From Micromonospora sp. WMMD1082 (GTDB lineage Bacteria; Actinomycetota; Actinomycetes; Mycobacteriales; Micromonosporaceae), in assembly GCF_029626175.1 (NCBI RefSeq), contig NZ_JARUBM010000002.1, positions 2,368,501-2,432,500 on the forward strand: a DNA stretch of 64,000 nt, read 5' to 3'. Positions 20,832 to 28,478 of the stretch are shown here, piece after piece. Under the pieces are notes generated by a model. That model made no database searches and was not told where the DNA came from. It saw nothing but the letters and a program-made list of their open reading frames with translations. Made by a program: the position numbers and the translations under genes. Every line of letters starts with the position of its first letter. Position 1 is the first letter of the stretch.

Positions 20832-20955
20832 CAAAACCCCGCTCCCCCGTAGACGCTCCAACATTCTAGGGAGGCGTGGATCATTAGCTATGTCCGGACG
20901 GGCAGACATGTCGATCTAAACGGGCCGATGCCGGTTCGTGCCGGGCCTGCCCGCC

Positions 20956-22185
20956 TCACCAGCTGATCGGCAGCTCCCAGGGGCCGAGGATGGCGTGGCC
21001 CTGCTTCCACCGCACCTCGTCCGAGGCCACCGCCAGCCGCAGCCCCGGCAGCTCCCGCAGCAGCAGCGCCAGCGCGGCCCGGACCTCCAGGGCGCCCAGG
21101 TGCGCGCCGATGCAGTAGTGCGGGCCGTAACCGAAGGAGAGGTGCGGGTTCGGATCCCGCCCGAAGTCCATCCGCTCCGGGTCGGTGAAGACCCGTGGAT
21201 CCCGATTCGCGGCGTCGTGCGACGGGATCACGATGTCCCCCTCGGCCAGTCGGGCGCCGCTGGGCAGCGTCACGTCCGCCATCACCCGGCGGGGCATCTC
21301 GTCGCCGTTGGAGGTCGAGTGCAGCCGCTCCAACTCGGCGACCGCCCCGTCGACCTGCTCCGGGTGCTCCAGCAGGTAGTCCCACGCGCGGTCGTGCCCG
21401 GCGTACGGGCGGGTGCGCAGCAGGTACACGAAGGTCGAGATGGAACTGGCGGTGGTCTCCCATCCGCCGACGATCAGCGAGAGAGGCAGCTTCACCTGGA
21501 CGTCCACCGGCTGGTCCGCCGCCGCCGTGGCGATCCGGGTCATCAGGTCACCGGCCGGGCAGCCGCGACGCCCGTCCAACTGCTGCCACAGATAGCCGCC
21601 CATCTCCTCGGCGGACCGCGCGGCCTCGGCCCGGCTGAGGTCGCCCGAGCCCATGAACATGTCGCCCCAGCGGTGGAACTGCGCCCGGTCCGGCTCCGGC
21701 AGGCCGAGCAGATCGGAGATCACGTTCAGCGCGAACGGTACGGCGAAGTCGCCGACCAGATCGGCCCGACCGTCCTTGGCGACCAGTACGCCGAGTTGCG
21801 CCTCGGCGGCCGCCCGTACCGTGTCGCGCATCTGCGACACGGCGGGCCGGGTGAAGGTGTCCTTCACCGTGCCCCGGATCGCGGCGTGCTCCGCGCCGTC
21901 CATCCCGAGCATCGTCCCGGACACGTCGATCTGGTCGGCGTGCGCGGCGGCGGCCCGGGAAAACAGATCCTGTCGGCGGAGCACCTCCCGGACGTCGTCG
22001 TACCGGCAGATCAGCAGCGCCGGCAGCCACTCCCCGCCGACCTGCCGGACCACCGGAGCGATGCCGGACTCGGAGGCGGCGAACTGCGCGTAGTAGGGGT
22101 GCTTGTCCGGGCCGGGCGTCCGGTTGACACCCTCGGCGTCGACGTGGAAGGGGTGGGGGATGGGCGCGGCGTCGACCGGCATCAT
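20956..22185 (-). CDS. Cytochrome P450
   Basis: Soluble class I-type P450 of 409 residues. The heme loop is FGYGPHYCIGAHLG with Cys near residue 356. The K-helix ExxR is ELERLHS, and the following segment has DAANRDPRVFTDPERMDFGRD as two joined strings. The I-helix reads LIVGGWETTASS, so a Trp replaces the usual acidic or small residue before ETT; Glu-Thr-Thr still fits the proton-relay position. Start taken at the first of two ATGs at 22185; a TTG at 22224 is possible. No ferredoxin or biosynthetic partner is adjacent, so the substrate is open. The attachment repeat of the island begins 98 bases upstream. Confidence 0.93.
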   Translation of the reverse strand: MMPVDAAPIPHPFHVDAEGVNRTPGPDKHPYYAQFAASESGIAPVVRQVGGEWLPALLICRYDDVREVLRRQDLFSRAAAAHADQIDVSGTMLGMDGAEHAAIRGTVKDTFTRPAVSQMRDTVRAAAEAQLGVLVAKDGRADLVGDFAVPFALNVISDLLGLPEPDRAQFHRWGDMFMGSGDLSRAEAARSAEEMGGYLWQQLDGRRGCPAGDLMTRIATAAADQPVDVQVKLPLSLIVGGWETTASSISTFVYLLRTRPYAGHDRAWDYLLEHPEQVDGAVAELERLHSTSNGDEMPRRVMADVTLPSGARLAEGDIVIPSHDAANRDPRVFTDPERMDFGRDPNPHLSFGYGPHYCIGAHLGALEVRAALALLLRELPGLRLAVASDEVRWKQGHAILGPWELPISW

Positions 22186-22282
22186 GGGAAAACCATCGCA
22201 TGCGATCCCAGCGAAGGCAATCAATCACTCACGGTAACGCCCAACCCTCAACGGAAGACGCCCGGCCGATCCTCACGGATCT

Positions 22283-22363
22283 ACCGGGCGTTCTCGCTGT
22301 TCACGAGCGGTGGCGGCGGGATTTGAACCCGCGGAGGGCGTAAACCCTCACACGCTTTCGAGG
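22283..22363. repeat. Left attachment repeat (tRNA-Ser 3' remnant)
   Basis: Identical over 81 bases to 30817-30897. On the minus strand it contains the anticodon-loop 3' side, variable arm, T-arm and acceptor 3' strand of tRNA-Ser plus the terminator right arm. The tRNA 5' half is missing here, so this is a remnant and not a gene. Confidence 0.9.
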
Positions 22364-22608
22364 TCTGGGACCACGCGTCCGCACCGGTTCGACAGCGCAC
22401 ATGACCAGTAGTTCGGCTGTCCGCCGGACAGTCATGGACGACCGCGTACGGCAGCGAATGAGACCACAGTTGAGACCAGCCATCCTCGACGAGCAGCACG
22501 ACTGCCAAGCCGCGATGCGGGATCGGATGACTGGCGATTGCACGACGCGCCCCTCTCCACGCACTTCACTCATGAGCCTCCCGAGCGGGTGGCAGGTTGG
22601 AGAGTCAG
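22364..22608. other. Left island end with arm-site-like repeats
   Basis: No convincing gene. A 15-base palindrome ctgtccg-c-cggacag lies at 22417-22431. At 22459-22479 TGAGACCA occurs twice in direct orientation with a 12-base period (tgagaccacagttgagaccag). Nearly the same 21 bases occur at the right end (30762-30782). These fit protein-binding arm sites of an attachment region; that is inference. Confidence 0.5.
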
Positions 22609-22845
22609 GTGCCCGAAACGGTGAACGGCTCCACGGAACTCGTCATCGGTGAGACGGGGGGCGAGCTGGCCGAGCGACGGCCCGAGGGCCGCGACGACAC
22701 CGGCAAGCTCCTGGTGGTGATGAATGGGGCGCTGATCGGGGTGCCATCCGCGTACGCGGTGTCGAACTCGCTGGCCGTCACTGCGGTCGCCGCCGTGTTA
22801 GCAGTCGTGATGGTCCTCGCGTCCTTGGCCCGTCGCGCCCGCTGA
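22609..22845 (+). CDS. Small membrane protein, hypothetical
   Basis: A 78-residue protein: a hydrophilic N-terminus of about 35 residues (ETGGELAERRPEGRDD), then a hydrophobic stretch (NSLAVTAVAAVLAVVMVLAS) and a basic end (LARRAR), i.e. one or two membrane segments. GTG at 22609 is preferred, with GGAGAG 4 bases before; a TTG at 22597 is also open. No family recognised. Confidence 0.5.
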   Translation: MPETVNGSTELVIGETGGELAERRPEGRDDTGKLLVVMNGALIGVPSAYAVSNSLAVTAVAAVLAVVMVLASLARRAR

Positions 22846-23050
22846 CCTGCTCCCGGGGCCATCAAGTTTCTTGCTGAGCCGTTGCACGCTGATCCCTTGC
22901 CCGGTACTCAACTAACAAGGGCCAGGTAGTTGGACATTGGCCGTCGTCTCGTACGACGACCGATGTGTGCGCTACCTGGCGCACAGCATCCGGAAGCTCC
23001 GGAGGCAAAGGACCTCAGAGAGGTGTGCAGATGAACACATCGGACAGATT

Positions 23051-23069
23051 GCCCTGGATCCTCCAGGGC
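23051..23069. promoter_or_regulatory. Hairpin before the sigma-factor ribosome site
   Basis: Perfect inverted repeat gccctgga-tcc-tccagggc ending 4 bases before the GGAGG of the sigma gene. It could act as an operator or as an RNA hairpin affecting ribosome access. No promoter is certain in 22846-23050. Confidence 0.45.
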
Positions 23070-23086
23070 GAACGGAGGAATGAGAC

Positions 23087-23617
23087 GTGTCGTCACAGAC
23101 CGAAATCCGGCTCAGCCAGGATCAGCTGGCAGAGTTCGCTGCGTACTACCAGGGCGACTACAAGCCTCTGGTCGGACTGCTGATCCGCTGGGGGGCGTCC
23201 CGGCACGAGGCCGAGGACGTCGCCCAGGAGGCGATGCACGTCACGCTGACGAGTTGGCCGACCATCAAGTCCCCGAAGTCCTTCACCCGCACCGTCGCCC
23301 TTCGCATCCTGCACCGCAGTTGGCAGGTGACCGAGCGGGAGGTCACTGCGGCGAGGCACCTGGCGCAGGACATCACGGTGGGGTCTTTCGACGCCAACGA
23401 GGACCGGCCGGAGGTCATGAGCATGTTGTGGGCCCTGCCGGAGGCTCAGCGCGTGGTCTTCGTGCTGCATCACGACGGCTACGGACACACCGAGATTTCT
23501 GAGATCACGGGACAGCAGCGCGACACCGTGCGGTCGAACTTGCGGCACGCCCGTCGGAAGGTCCTCCGCATGCTGAACCTCGAGTCGACCCGGAAGGAGG
23601 CAACCCATGGACCATGA
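23087..23617 (+). CDS. Sigma-70 family (ECF-like) RNA polymerase sigma factor
   Basis: Transcription initiation factor of 176 residues. Region 2 covers about residues 20-85 and includes WGASRHEAEDVAQEAMHV and FTRTVALRILHRSW; region 4 covers about 110-165 with LPEAQRVVFVLHHDGYGHTE followed by an HTH (ISEITGQQRDTVRSNLRHAR). GTG at 23087 has GGAGG 8 bases upstream. The stop overlaps the next 54-residue gene by 11 bases. No typical zinc anti-sigma factor is adjacent. Its target promoters are unknown; being inside the island, it may drive island genes. Confidence 0.88.
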   Translation: MSSQTEIRLSQDQLAEFAAYYQGDYKPLVGLLIRWGASRHEAEDVAQEAMHVTLTSWPTIKSPKSFTRTVALRILHRSWQVTEREVTAARHLAQDITVGSFDANEDRPEVMSMLWALPEAQRVVFVLHHDGYGHTEISEITGQQRDTVRSNLRHARRKVLRMLNLESTRKEATHGP

Positions 23618-23771
23618 CAGGGAGCACGAACTCGACCAGCTCATGGATCGCGCGTCTGCGGCCGTACTGAGGTCCTTGGACGCCACGGTCGACGTCAAGC
23701 AGCGCCTGCAGGAGTTGTTCCGCCGGGCTGGCGTCGATCCTGAACTCGCGCCCAAGTCCGGCAGCCGGTAA
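23607..23771 (+). CDS. 54-residue helical protein coupled to the sigma factor
   Basis: MDHDREHELDQLMDRASAAV begins a short, charged, probably all-helical protein with no Cys and no membrane segment. Its ATG overlaps the sigma gene by 11 bases and AAGGAGG lies 6 bases before it, so it is almost certainly co-translated. It might regulate the sigma factor, but no family is recognised. It is followed at once by a strong terminator, making a two-gene operon. Confidence 0.7.
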   Translation: MDHDREHELDQLMDRASAAVLRSLDATVDVKQRLQELFRRAGVDPELAPKSGSR

Positions 23772-23777
23772 CGACGC

Positions 23778-23820
23778 CAGACCAGCAGGGCCCCGCAAAC
23801 GCGGGGGCCCTGCTGGTCTG
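23778..23820 (+). terminator. Strong terminator of the sigma operon
   Basis: Arms cagaccagcagggccccgc and its complement (with a single G bulge) around the loop aaac; 19 pairs. It begins 7 bases after the stop codon. Confidence 0.88.
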
Positions 23821-24195
23821 CCCGACCTGGGCCGTCGATCGGACCTGCGCATCCGGTGACGCGGACGCGCCCAGAACAATTCCAGTAAGCGCCAATGCCG
23901 GCTTGGTGGGGCAGTGCCCGCAGAAGTCCGTCGCCATGAGGCTAGGACATAGACCGTCCAGCCATACGACATGATGGACAGGGACCGCAGCCAAGTCGTC
24001 GGCGAACCGCCTGGGATGCGTATGGCTCAGTCACGCCTGCCGAGCAGGAAATGCTCCCGAAACTTCAGGGCGGCATTTGTCAAGCGACTGTCAGTTATCG
24101 GCCAGGCTGCATCGCAATAGCGCAAGGTCAATCGTTCGACGGGTAACTTGTCAGACCTCTTGCGTAACCTGCTTGCCAAGAACCGGGAGGAACCC
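23821..24195. other. 375-base stretch without a recognised gene
   Basis: Frames on either strand lack ribosome sites and look like chance. The end of the stretch should contain the promoter of the two-gene operon that follows; base composition drops from about 24040 onward. A TTG at 24148 would extend the next protein by 16 residues. Confidence 0.4.
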
Positions 24196-25035
24196 GTGGC
24201 GAAGAAGCGCGACACGCCCTACCGCTCGTTGACTACCCACAGATACGTCCTTGTGGCAGCTGCTGTCTTCGTTCTGGGCGCATACTTCCTATATCTAGGA
24301 GGCGAAGAGACCCGATTCTGGCAGAGTCATCCAGGTTTGAGGACCTTGATGGAACAGCTGGGCGGGCTACTAATCGTGACGGCCGGCATCTCCATCCTGT
24401 GGGAACTGATTGGAAAACGTTCGTTCGCGCGAGAGGTTCTGGAGTCAACGCGAACGGCCAACGAAATTGAATCGGCTGGCCTTAAGCGAATAACGAACCA
24501 GTTCTACGACGAAGCGCTGTGGAAATATTGCTTCAAGGGTGTCGAAAAGCTGGATATCTTCGTCGCCTACGGTGGAACGTGGCGGCGGACCTACCTCTCG
24601 CAGCTGCAAACGCTAGCCAAGAGCGCGAAGGGGCGAATTCGGGTCTACCTCGCCGATCCAGAAGACCCTGCAACGATCACAACGTTGGCGAATAGGTTTG
24701 GCTCCACCCCGGAGAAGCTGAAGGAAAAGATCTGGGAGACCAAGGAAGAATTCGAGGCGTTGCAGCAGGAAGGCGGAGCGTCCGTTCAGGTCTTCTTCTG
24801 GGCCGGTGACCGCGTATTCACCTTTTACAGATTCGACAACCGGGCTGTCGTTGCTCTATATCAACACAGTGAAGGGCGATCGCCGGTACTGCCAACGATT
24901 CAATGCGAGAACGGAGGCTCTCTGTTCCAGTTTGTCTATGACGAGCTTCGCTCAATCCGCACCGCAAGTCGTCCTGCGACACAGCAGGACGAGGATGACA
25001 TCTCTGCCGTCGTGACGCAAATCAGGAGAGGTTAG
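24196..25035 (+). CDS. Two-TM protein with soluble, PLD-like domain (candidate effector)
   Basis: A 279-residue protein. Two membrane helices come first: about residues 16-35 (YVLVAAAVFVLGAYFLYLGG) and 53-72 (LGGLLIVTAGISILWELIGK). The rest, about 200 residues, is cytosolic, with segments KLDIFVAYGGTWRRTYL and GRIRVYLADPEDPATI that recall noncatalytic phospholipase-D-like folds; no HKD motif is visible. GTG at 24196 is chosen because GGGAGG lies 5 bases upstream. GC is clearly lower than the flanks. The stop is 1 base before the exonuclease gene, so the two are an operon. Two-TM proteins beside a nuclease in an island suggest a conflict or defence role; this is inference. Confidence 0.72.
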   Translation: MAKKRDTPYRSLTTHRYVLVAAAVFVLGAYFLYLGGEETRFWQSHPGLRTLMEQLGGLLIVTAGISILWELIGKRSFAREVLESTRTANEIESAGLKRITNQFYDEALWKYCFKGVEKLDIFVAYGGTWRRTYLSQLQTLAKSAKGRIRVYLADPEDPATITTLANRFGSTPEKLKEKIWETKEEFEALQQEGGASVQVFFWAGDRVFTFYRFDNRAVVALYQHSEGRSPVLPTIQCENGGSLFQFVYDELRSIRTASRPATQQDEDDISAVVTQIRRG

Positions 25036-25036
25036 A

Positions 25037-25663
25037 ATGATGACGATGGAAGTGGACGTTGTTCGAGACGATCTCGACAACGCCACCTTTGCGACCCTGC
25101 GCTCATCAGGGGAATTTGCCTGCGACATCGAGACAACCGGCCTGGACCCAAATAGGAACAGTATTGGAACAGTGCAAATCCACGCGCGAGGCATTAGGTC
25201 TATTGTCATGCAAGTAAGCGACGCGCATCCCGTCAACCTATGCACTTTAATTCAAGATGCGAGAGTGCGGAAAGTATTCCACCATGCCATGTTTGATCTC
25301 CGTTTCATGGCTGCATCCTGGCGCGTGCAGCCACAAAACATTGCATGCACTAAGATTGCCTCCAAGCTTCTGCTGCCTCATGCGGATAGCGCACGTCATT
25401 CGCTTCGAGCGCTACTCAAAGAACGGCTCAATGTTTCCATCAGTAAGGACGAGCGGCTCAGCAACTGGACGAATTCGAGCCTGACTGCTGCGCAGATCGG
25501 CTATGCTGTGGCCGATGTGGAACATCTCCTTCCGCTACTCAATTCCCTTGAGCATGACCTACACGGGGCCGGGCTGATCGAGCTCTTCGAGGGATGCAAT
25601 TCATTTATACCCACACGAGTCCGCTTGGACCTGGGCGACTGGCCTGACGTGTTTATTTACTAA
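25037..25663 (+). CDS. DEDDy 3'-5' exonuclease, RNase D-like, compact
   Basis: Predicted metal-dependent 3'-5' exonuclease on RNA or DNA. All catalytic positions are present: D30 and E32 (CDIETTGLD), D87 (FHHAMFDLRF), Y156 and D160 (YAVADVEHL). The K/S-W segment before the last motif (ISKDERLSNW) is RNase D/WRN-like. At 208 residues it lacks HRDC or other C-terminal domains, unlike housekeeping RNase D. Low GC matches the upstream gene, to which it is coupled (1-base gap). Residues 95-208 lie in the 615-bp segment duplicated by the IS insertion, but this left copy is complete. Confidence 0.9.
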   Translation: MMTMEVDVVRDDLDNATFATLRSSGEFACDIETTGLDPNRNSIGTVQIHARGIRSIVMQVSDAHPVNLCTLIQDARVRKVFHHAMFDLRFMAASWRVQPQNIACTKIASKLLLPHADSARHSLRALLKERLNVSISKDERLSNWTNSSLTAAQIGYAVADVEHLLPLLNSLEHDLHGAGLIELFEGCNSFIPTRVRLDLGDWPDVFIY

Positions 25664-25933
25664 TCCGACGGAGCGACAGAGTCCCGTCGATGCTGGGGCA
25701 AGATGTTCCAGTACCGCCCTCGCGGCAATGGCTACTGGCGGCGCTTTAGGCTGTTCCGAATGTGCTGAATTCGGCAGCCAGTGCAAACCAACGCAAACAT
25801 CTTGATTGCAGGGTCTACCGACTGGCAGAATGACCGCCGATGCTGACCGGCTAAGGGAGTTGGAAATGTCCTTAGAGTTTCTCGGCAAAGATCCTGATAG
25901 CCCAAACGGTGATTCGCCAACGCTGTACTACGA
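25319..25933. repeat. Left copy of the 615-bp target duplication
   Basis: Identical, as far as read, to 27704-28318. It abuts the left end of the IS exactly. It contains the second half of the exonuclease gene, the intergenic promoter region and the first 22 codons of the small gene that is intact at 28251. Confidence 0.93.
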
Positions 25934-25979
25934 CCTGAGTTTGGTCATTTCGTTAGTGCCTGAGGTCCGCTCGGCGTGA
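25866..25979 (+). pseudogene. 5' fragment of the 75-residue gene, cut by the IS
   Basis: Begins MSLEFLGKDPDSPNGDSPT like the intact gene at 28251, then runs into IS sequence after LYYD and stops 15 codons later. It keeps the promoter and ribosome site, so a 37-residue fusion could still be made, but it has lost most of the protein. Confidence 0.85.
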
Positions 25980-27703
25980 GGGCGTTGATGATGGCTTGCT
26001 GGTCGGGGTCGATTTGGGGTGGGAACGTCTGGGTGGCGTTGTTGATCGCGAGGGTCGCGGATCGTAGTGGGCGTAGTTGACGGAGGACGTTGCGGATCGC
26101 GAGTCCGGTGCGGTTCTGGACTTCGCGGGTGACGGCCAGGGCGGTGAAGACGATGGTCAGGTGTGCCTCGATGGCGTCTTTGGTGTGGTGGAACATGGGT
26201 CGGGCGGCGAGGTCGGTTTTGGACATGCGGAAGGACTGCTCGACGTGCCACAGGTCGTGGTAGTTGGAGATCACGTTGCTGGGGCTCATCACGTGGTGGC
26301 CGATGTTGGTGACGTAGCCCTTGAGCCCGACGAGTTTGCGTGCTCTGGCCAGTGACGCTTCGTCGAGGGTGCGGGTGTTGCCGTTGATGGTGACGAACCT
26401 CGGGGTTCGGGTCGTCTTCTCTCCGGCGATGACGGCTCGTGCCTTTGCCTCTTGGGCGTTGAGGGTCTTGTTGTCCCGGACAGCGCGGGTGGCTGAGTAG
26501 GCCCACACCGCCCGCCACGAGGATGTATGGGTTCGTGGGTTCCACACCGGTTCGGCTTTGAGGGCGGGGTCGTTGTCGCGGTTGGTGCCGGTGCGGGGGG
26601 TGATCGTGTCGATGATCTGCCCGTCGGTGAAGTAGTCCCCGTGCCAGCGGTAGTGGGACTCCAGGTCGATCGGCGCTTTGGTGGTGCGGGAGCCGACGAT
26701 GAAGCCGAGGCCGGCCTCGTCGAGTTCGCGTAGGTTGGTCGCCGAGAGCATGCCGGCGTCGGCGACGATGACCATGCCGGTGATCTGGTGGCGGGCCTGG
26801 AACTGGCGGATGACCGGCAGCAACGTCAGCGTCTCGGCCTTGTTGCCGGCGAAGCAGCCGATCTCCAACGGGAACCCGTGCCGGTCGACGAGCAGCCCGA
26901 CGACGATCTGCGGGTCTACGCGTCGTTCCTTGGAGTATCCGACCTTGCGCAGGTCGTCCTCCTTGTCGGCCTCGAAGTACAACGTGGTCACGTCGTACAG
27001 GCACAGGCTGACATCGCCGCTGCTCATGGCGTGGGCGAAGCACAACTGCGCGATCTGGTCGCGGTATGCGCCTGTGTGGGCGCGGGTCAGGGTGCGGCGC
27101 ATCGTCTTCTCGCTGGCCGGCTTACAACCCAGGTCGGTCAGCACCCGGCCGGTGTCTCGGATCGAGGTCGGCTCCACGATCCGCGCGATCACCAGGTCCC
27201 GGAAGACCCTGTCACCCACCGCGTCGAACCCCAGGGCTGTGAACACCGAGGCCAGCACGTCGTACAGCACCCGCGACGCCGTCGACACCACCCGCGGCGC
27301 GGCGACCGCCGCTGGCCCACGCTCCGGTGAACCGTCGGCGTCCAACAGCGCCGCGTCACCGGCCGGGCCGACCAACGTCGCCCTCGGCGCGACCGGCTCG
27401 ATACCGAGCTCGAACTCACCCTGCCCGGGATCGGCGAGAAGCTCGCGGGCCCGCGACAACAGCAGCCCCAACTCAGCCTCGGTACGCGCCGAGCCCACAT
27501 GAGCAACGATCCGCCGACGCCCGCCAACGGACTCGGCGATCTGCACCGCCGTCGCGCCCGAAGCCGTCCGCACCCGCCGAATCCACGCCACGAACCCGAG
27601 CGTAAGACACCAATTAGTGCCTCAGAAACATCCCACCAGCACCCAACACCCCAGGTCAGAGCGCTACACCCCGTCGCGCCGCGAGGCGGTGACCAAACTC
27701 AGG
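25934..27703. mobile_element. IS1634-family insertion sequence, 1770 bp
   Basis: Bounded by terminal inverted repeats beginning cctgagtttggtca (left 25934-25947; right 27690-27703 as its complement), 14 bases perfect. One transposase gene on the minus strand fills it. The element is flanked by a 615-bp direct repeat. IS1634-type elements of mycoplasmas are known for making unusually long, variable target duplications, so the duplication fits the family. Identity of the two copies indicates a recent insertion. Confidence 0.93.
25945..27591 (-). CDS. IS1634-family transposase
   Basis: DDE transposase of 548 residues, full length. Catalytic acids appear as D in CLYDVTTLYFEADKED (about residue 199), D in VIVADAGMLSATN (about 277) and E in LWHVEQSFRMSKTDL (about 451); the last matches the E-x6-K part of the IS4/IS1634 signature. 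The N-terminal 120 residues carry a variable, Ala-rich region. The stop lies 11 bases from the IS left end. High GC and actinobacterial codon use contrast with the low-GC gene it landed beside, so the IS came from a high-GC host. Confidence 0.95.
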   Translation of the reverse strand: MAWIRRVRTASGATAVQIAESVGGRRRIVAHVGSARTEAELGLLLSRARELLADPGQGEFELGIEPVAPRATLVGPAGDAALLDADGSPERGPAAVAAPRVVSTASRVLYDVLASVFTALGFDAVGDRVFRDLVIARIVEPTSIRDTGRVLTDLGCKPASEKTMRRTLTRAHTGAYRDQIAQLCFAHAMSSGDVSLCLYDVTTLYFEADKEDDLRKVGYSKERRVDPQIVVGLLVDRHGFPLEIGCFAGNKAETLTLLPVIRQFQARHQITGMVIVADAGMLSATNLRELDEAGLGFIVGSRTTKAPIDLESHYRWHGDYFTDGQIIDTITPRTGTNRDNDPALKAEPVWNPRTHTSSWRAVWAYSATRAVRDNKTLNAQEAKARAVIAGEKTTRTPRFVTINGNTRTLDEASLARARKLVGLKGYVTNIGHHVMSPSNVISNYHDLWHVEQSFRMSKTDLAARPMFHHTKDAIEAHLTIVFTALAVTREVQNRTGLAIRNVLRQLRPLRSATLAINNATQTFPPQIDPDQQAIINALTPSGPQALTK

Positions 27704-28048
27704 TGGCGCGTGCAGCCACAAAACATTGCATGCACTAAGATTGCCTCCAAGCTTCTGCTGCCTCATGCGGATAGCGCACGTCATTCGCTTCGAGCGCTAC
27801 TCAAAGAACGGCTCAATGTTTCCATCAGTAAGGACGAGCGGCTCAGCAACTGGACGAATTCGAGCCTGACTGCTGCGCAGATCGGCTATGCTGTGGCCGA
27901 TGTGGAACATCTCCTTCCGCTACTCAATTCCCTTGAGCATGACCTACACGGGGCCGGGCTGATCGAGCTCTTCGAGGGATGCAATTCATTTATACCCACA
28001 CGAGTCCGCTTGGACCTGGGCGACTGGCCTGACGTGTTTATTTACTAA
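27704..28048 (+). pseudogene. C-terminal fragment of the DEDDy exonuclease
   Basis: Encodes residues 95-208 of the exonuclease (from WRVQPQNIACTK to the end). It lacks D30, E32 and D87, so it cannot be active. It has no ribosome site of its own; a frame reading in from the IS end (27617) is open but fortuitous. A by-product of the target duplication. Confidence 0.88.
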
Positions 28049-28166
28049 TCCGACGGAGCGACAGAGTCCCGTCGATGCTGGGGCAAGATGTTCCAGTACC
28101 GCCCTCGCGGCAATGGCTACTGGCGGCGCTTTAGGCTGTTCCGAATGTGCTGAATTCGGCAGCCAG

Positions 28167-28216
28167 TGCAAACCAACGCAAACATCTTGATTGCAGGGTC
28201 TACCGACTGGCAGAAT
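28167..28216 (+). promoter_or_regulatory. Promoter of the small-protein/DUF6879/XRE cassette
   Basis: TTGATT (28187-28192) and CAGAAT (28211-28216) are 18 bases apart, about 35 bases before the ATG at 28251. Just upstream lies tgcaaaccaacgcaaac (28167-28183), two GCAAAC boxes. A near match, TGCAAACC-N3-GCACAC, occurs at 29852-29868. The whole site is also present in the left duplicate (25782-25831). Confidence 0.55.
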
Positions 28217-28250
28217 GACCGCCGATGCTGACCGGCTAAGGGAGTTGGAA

Positions 28251-28478
28251 ATGTCCTTAGAGTTTCTCGGCAAAGATCCTGATAGCCCAAACGGTGATTC
28301 GCCAACGCTGTACTACGATGAGGAGCGGGACACGTACCTTTTCCAGAGTTGGAAGGTGACGGACCTTGAGCGGTTGGCCCAGCTGGATATGCCCGACCAC
28401 GAGACGGTGATCGAGTTTCCGAGGCGGATGATGCAGTTTTTCCCGGAGGTGAACGGTGGTGCCGACGCCTCGGCTTGA
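28251..28478 (+). CDS. 75-residue acidic protein of a DUF6879/XRE cassette
   Basis: MSLEFLGKDPDSPNGDSPT opens a small acidic protein with SWKVTDLERLAQLDMPDHE in the middle and RRMMQFFPEVNGGAD near the end. I recall similar short proteins next to DUF6879 and DUF5753 genes in actinomycetes, but no function is established. ATG at 28251 is chosen because AGGGA lies 8 bases upstream and the promoter candidate would place the transcript start after the alternative ATG at 28215. It overlaps the DUF6879 gene by 23 bases. The first 22 codons lie in the IS target duplication. Confidence 0.75.
   Translation: MSLEFLGKDPDSPNGDSPTLYYDEERDTYLFQSWKVTDLERLAQLDMPDHETVIEFPRRMMQFFPEVNGGADASA

Larger units (their letters stand above)
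27704..28318. repeat. Right copy of the 615-bp target duplication
   Basis: Begins immediately after the IS right end with tggcgcgtgcagccac, as does 25319. It ends at 28318 where the intact small gene continues. The copy offset is 2385 bases, which is IS length plus 615. Confidence 0.93.

Noticed and set aside
22283..22363. A second tRNA-Ser gene
   Set aside because: Only the 3' half is present; the acceptor 5' strand, D-arm and anticodon 5' side are missing.
23505..23994. Minus-strand genes opposite and after the sigma operon
   Set aside because: No ribosome sites, and they cross a strong terminator and the coding strand of the sigma factor.
24196..25035. Catalytically active phospholipase D
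   Set aside because: No HxKxxxxD motif is present; only the strand pattern resembles that fold.
27617..28048. A separate full gene starting in the IS end
   Set aside because: The first 29 codons are IS terminal sequence; the rest is a truncated copy of the exonuclease.
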